In this document: positions 61,278-64,000 of the stretch, piece by piece | How positions within the stretch are numbered: position 1 is the first letter of the stretch | How the letters are laid out: every line of letters begins with the position of its first letter | Source: Elusimicrobiota bacterium | Lineage (GTDB): Bacteria; Elusimicrobiota; Elusimicrobia; 2-02-FULL-39-32 | Direction: 5' to 3' | DNA: 64,000 nucleotides | Assembly: GCA_016180425.1 (NCBI GenBank) | Contig: JACPBF010000008.1 | Coordinates: 97,318-161,317 of the forward strand | The notes under the pieces: generated by a model | Told to the model about the DNA's origin: nothing | Database searches by the model: none | Seen by the model: only the letters and a program-made list of their open reading frames with translations | Translations under genes and position numbers: made by a program

Positions 61278-61289
61278 TGTTGTCTCCAA

Positions 61290-61498
61290 TTACAATTGCA
61301 AGCTCCATATTAGTCATTATATCATGCCTTGAGATCTATTAAGCGCAACTTTTACTCTGGATAGAAACACTCCTAGAAAAAAGGTCCTATCTAAAACCCA
61401 TTCCTCAAGGAATTTCTTGTGAAACTTTTCATTTTTGTCACAAAAATTTTACAAATAGTTGAAGACAGACTTGCCCTGTTTGAGATATACTTTTACTA
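61290..61498. other. Intergenic stretch before the leader
   Basis: No gene is visible here. A minus-strand TATAAT near 61316-61321 could serve brnT. A plus-strand TATACT at 61486-61491 is a plausible -10 box for the leader that follows, but no -35 box is at normal spacing. Confidence 0.45.
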
Positions 61499-61567
61499 AA
61501 GCACGAGAGTGCTTCGTCCCTCCTCTTAAAAGATTCTTTTGTAGGAAGGGACAGTCCCTTTGGGACG
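61499..61567 (+). promoter_or_regulatory. Structured RNA leader upstream of the last gene
   Basis: AAGCAC (61499-61504) and GTGCTT (61509-61514) form a hairpin with a GAGA tetraloop at the presumed 5' end. GTCCCT (61516-61521) can pair with AGGGAC (61547-61552), and GTCCC (61554-61558) with GGGAC (61562-61566). CGTCCC (61515-61520) can alternatively pair with GGGACG (61562-61567), so two folds compete. A further 165 nt separate it from the ATG at 61733. No known riboswitch class is recognised. Confidence 0.5.
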
Positions 61568-61732
61568 CCTCCTGTAAAGGAAAATTCTGTAAAGAGTTCT
61601 AGGGACTGAATTCCAACTGAAGTCAGAGGGATAAGTTCTCTTTAGAAGTCTTAAAAGAATCTATTTATTGGGCTTGAGATGTAATCGTTTTCAGTCTCAT
61701 TAAGGATTCATTGAATAAAGTAAAATCGTTTT

Positions 61733-62848
61733 ATGAAACTAAATACTAAAGCAGTTAATTATTGGAAGAAAATCACTTCTCTTGCAGTGGTGGGATCATT
61801 ATTGTTTGGAGTTGTAGTTCCCCAAATCTCATTTGCATCTAGTTTTCCCCTAAAGAAGGATTATTTAAGAGAACCTCTAACTTTTCAATTAGAGAAGAGA
61901 AAATCAAATATTTATAGAACGGATGAAAACCATCGGTTAAGAAAAGACAGCGGATTGAGGGAGGGTGGGAGGTTTGCATCAGAAGCTCAAGTATTAGCGA
62001 TGGCAGCTCCGTATATCCCTGTAGATCAATTTTCCAAAGTTTCTAAAGAATTTTCTAAGAGTATCAAAGAACAAATCCATAGAGATTCTCTTTCATCAAA
62101 TCAATCTTTGTCAAAGCATATTCCAACAGAACACTTTCCTCATACTTCTAATCAGTTGCTCAGCCAGACAGCAACACAAGGAAATAATGATTTTCCATAT
62201 ACATCTAATGAGTCACTTAGCCAGAGAGGGACAGAATCAAATAAGGACTTCCCATCCACAATTCAGTCTTTAGCAAATCAGGTGTCAGATTTTGTCTCTC
62301 GCGTTTCAGCGTTGCATGGGGGAACAGAGCATGATCTTTCTGGTTTAATAGTAAGAAAGCGAGCAGAACATGGATTAAATATAACTGAGGAGGAATGGCG
62401 GAGGAGCGAGAAGTTTGATTTAAAACCATTCAACCAATTTTTATCAAACTATCTTGAAATATACTTTGACAAATACAGAGTTAAAGAGTTTGAGGAGATG
62501 ACGACGGAGGAATTGAAAGAGGGGAAAAAGCCTTTGACAGGAGAAGAGAAGGAGATGATAAGAGAGATAGAATTAGAGTTTGAAGAGCAGGCGAACAATG
62601 CTTTTAGGTATGTAGGGGTCACACGGGTGAAAGTAGGATTGTGGGAAGGACCTGGGATGGTAGAGAGCGAGGATGCATGGATAATAGCGCCTGTATTTAT
62701 TACAGACAGATCTGAAACACTAGATAGTAAGTATGTCCATTATCAAAGGGTTAGGAATGAGACTGGAAAATCTTTTATTCATAGAGGATTAATTAAGCAA
62801 TGGTTGGAGATTAAAAAGAAGTACGGCGAAGAAAGCATGATGGAATAA
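61733..62848 (+). CDS. Large exported protein, N-terminal part, ended by a frameshift
   Basis: The signal region (about 10-38, KKITSLAVVGSLL) and the following HRLRKDSGL resemble the start of the giant protein (STALAVVFSLL, HKLRSASKF). Three imperfect units of about 19 residues lie near 133-175 (HFPHTSNQLLSQ, DFPYTSNESLSQ, DFPSTIQSLANQ). The frame ends with TAA at 62846-62848 after KYGEESMME. Another frame then continues to the window edge, and removing one base near 62840 would join them. No strong ribosome-binding site precedes the ATG. Function unknown. Confidence 0.6.
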   Translation: MKLNTKAVNYWKKITSLAVVGSLLFGVVVPQISFASSFPLKKDYLREPLTFQLEKRKSNIYRTDENHRLRKDSGLREGGRFASEAQVLAMAAPYIPVDQFSKVSKEFSKSIKEQIHRDSLSSNQSLSKHIPTEHFPHTSNQLLSQTATQGNNDFPYTSNESLSQRGTESNKDFPSTIQSLANQVSDFVSRVSALHGGTEHDLSGLIVRKRAEHGLNITEEEWRRSEKFDLKPFNQFLSNYLEIYFDKYRVKEFEEMTTEELKEGKKPLTGEEKEMIREIELEFEEQANNAFRYVGVTRVKVGLWEGPGMVESEDAWIIAPVFITDRSETLDSKYVHYQRVRNETGKSFIHRGLIKQWLEIKKKYGEESMME

Positions 62849-64000
62849 GGACTTAAGAGAAGGTTTTGATTTAGCGCATTTAGTGGTACAAGGTGGAAGT
62901 ATAGAGGCATTAAGACTTATGCTAGGTTATCTGGACATTGGTTTTACTTCGAATTCTGGTAGTGAGAGAAACTATACGTTAAGATGGGCCGAAGATAGAT
63001 GGCATAAATATGCCACTTTATCTTTAGCGATCATGGAAAATTGGTCTTTAGATCACAAAGGGTTAATGGAATTAGGGAAGCGAGTAGCGAATGATATTCG
63101 GTTAGGAGATTTTAAGGATTATGTTTATGTGCGGGATTTGGTAGATGGGATGTTTGATAGCGAATCAATGATTCCTACTAATCCATTAGGATTATTTGGT
63201 GAGTTCTTAAGAGAACTATATCAGAATGTAAAAGAAGGAAAAAATGGAGTAGGAGATTATGCCAAAGCATTGAACGATATTTTTAATTTAATCAAAAGAA
63301 ATCAAGAGTTTTATATGCAGTATAAAGAGCTGATGGAAAAAGCGCTAGTTCTATTAAATAAACAGGGTAAAAGCTGGAAAGAGATAGGGTTACATAAGAT
63401 AATTCCAATACCAACTGATCAAGACTCTCTTAAACCTTTAATAGAACTAATTGAGAAACTAGAAAAAGGGAATGACAATAGACAGGGGATTATTAAAGTG
63501 GTAGGTACTATTCTCGTAGTTATTAGCAGTGTACTGGCGGGTCAAGAGGTACTGGCAAATGGGTTAGTTCCAGCTATTACAAATGGACTTTCTTTTATAG
63601 ATTTAGTTCCTTTAATAACTGGCGGAGCTGGGTTTCAAGCGCAAATCTTAGGAGACTCAGAACTAGTTAAAGGTTTATTCTCTTTTTATCAAAAGGTCAT
63701 GGGAAAGATTGAAGATCCTGGGATAAGATTCCTTGCGAATATAAAAGATTTAAAAGAGAATCCATCTAAACTCAATGAACTAAAAAGTTTTGCAGAGGAA
63801 GCAGCAAGAGTTGCTTTAAGTCAGGATAGTTCAGGAGAAGGAGTTGCTTCAACTAATGACCCTAGTCCCTTTGACTTAACTCAAGGCAAGCAAGATAGCT
63901 TAGCAGAAGGAACCAGACCTTATGAATTCGTGATTGTTACAGATGAAAACAAGCTATTAAGCAAAGAAGAAGTAATCGCTTTCCTAAAAGAATATCAGGT
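62841..64000 (+). pseudogene. Continuation of the large exported protein in another frame (cut by window edge)
   Basis: The frame opens after a TGA at 62838-62840, reads WNKDLREGFDLAHLVVQGGS and stays open for 386 codons to base 64000. It has no plausible start near its beginning, so it is best read as the downstream part of the gene starting at 61733. A hydrophobic segment (VVGTILVVISSVLAGQ, about 225 codons in) and LVPLITGGAGFQAQI follow. Whether the break is natural, programmed or a sequencing error cannot be told from one window. Confidence 0.6.

Overview
The window is AT-rich bacterial DNA, coding-dense and mostly on the minus strand. The gene set fits a Gram-negative (diderm) anaerobe-like bacterium that makes c-type cytochromes by the System II (ResB/CcsA) route. 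Many multiheme cytochromes, a DUF4175-type coiled-coil membrane protein, a gene over 13 kb long and many toxin-antitoxin (TA) modules together recall Omnitrophota (OP3) or another PVC-related lineage. That placement is inference from gene content; no marker-gene phylogeny was possible.

Region 1 (1-8,311) is a respiratory cluster read leftward: cytochrome b (cut by the window edge), a Rieske protein, a 5-heme and a 15-heme cytochrome (the latter with a NapC/NirT-like start), a small class I cytochrome c, a Cyc2-like monoheme cytochrome fused to an outer-membrane barrel, CcsA and ResB, and a monoheme lipoprotein. Read together, the genes suggest a path for electrons between an extracellular donor or acceptor and the quinone pool. 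A tRNA-like gene with a hairpin of about 50 nt inside its anticodon loop lies between resB and the lipoprotein gene.

Region 2 (8,441-16,000) holds phosphofructokinase, an NtrC-type sigma-54 response regulator and tRNA-Phe, then an accessory patch. A repeat of about 136 bp that includes the 5' half of tRNA-Phe brackets 2.7 kb containing an IS21-family remnant and an AbiE-like TA pair. Decayed excisionase and Xre fragments, a PD-(D/E)XK nuclease-like gene and a HigBA-like TA module follow.

Region 3 (16,050-41,560) is mostly core. An amtB-PII operon is preceded by a strong sigma-54 promoter match and two hairpins. A long leftward run of tightly packed genes covers MoeB/rhodanese, phosphatase, cell-wall and division functions (M15 peptidase, EnvC, FtsX, CtpA, YibQ), TsaD, GlgA/GalT, ScpA/ScpB, TrpS, an M50 protease, a CCA-adding-type enzyme, a gluzincin-like TPR protein and a DUF4175-like protein.

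Region 4 (41,600-64,000) is accessory. A 4,333-residue mosaic protein has two methyltransferase-like domains, an HD domain, duplicated modules of unknown function and several membrane modules. It is flanked on both sides by TA modules (a broken PIN pair, AbiEii/Xre, VapBC, a solo CopG-like gene, BrnTA) and two AAA_14/DUF4143-type ATPases with matching leaderless promoters. The window ends in a second large exported protein with a related N-terminus, broken by one frameshift and preceded by a structured leader.
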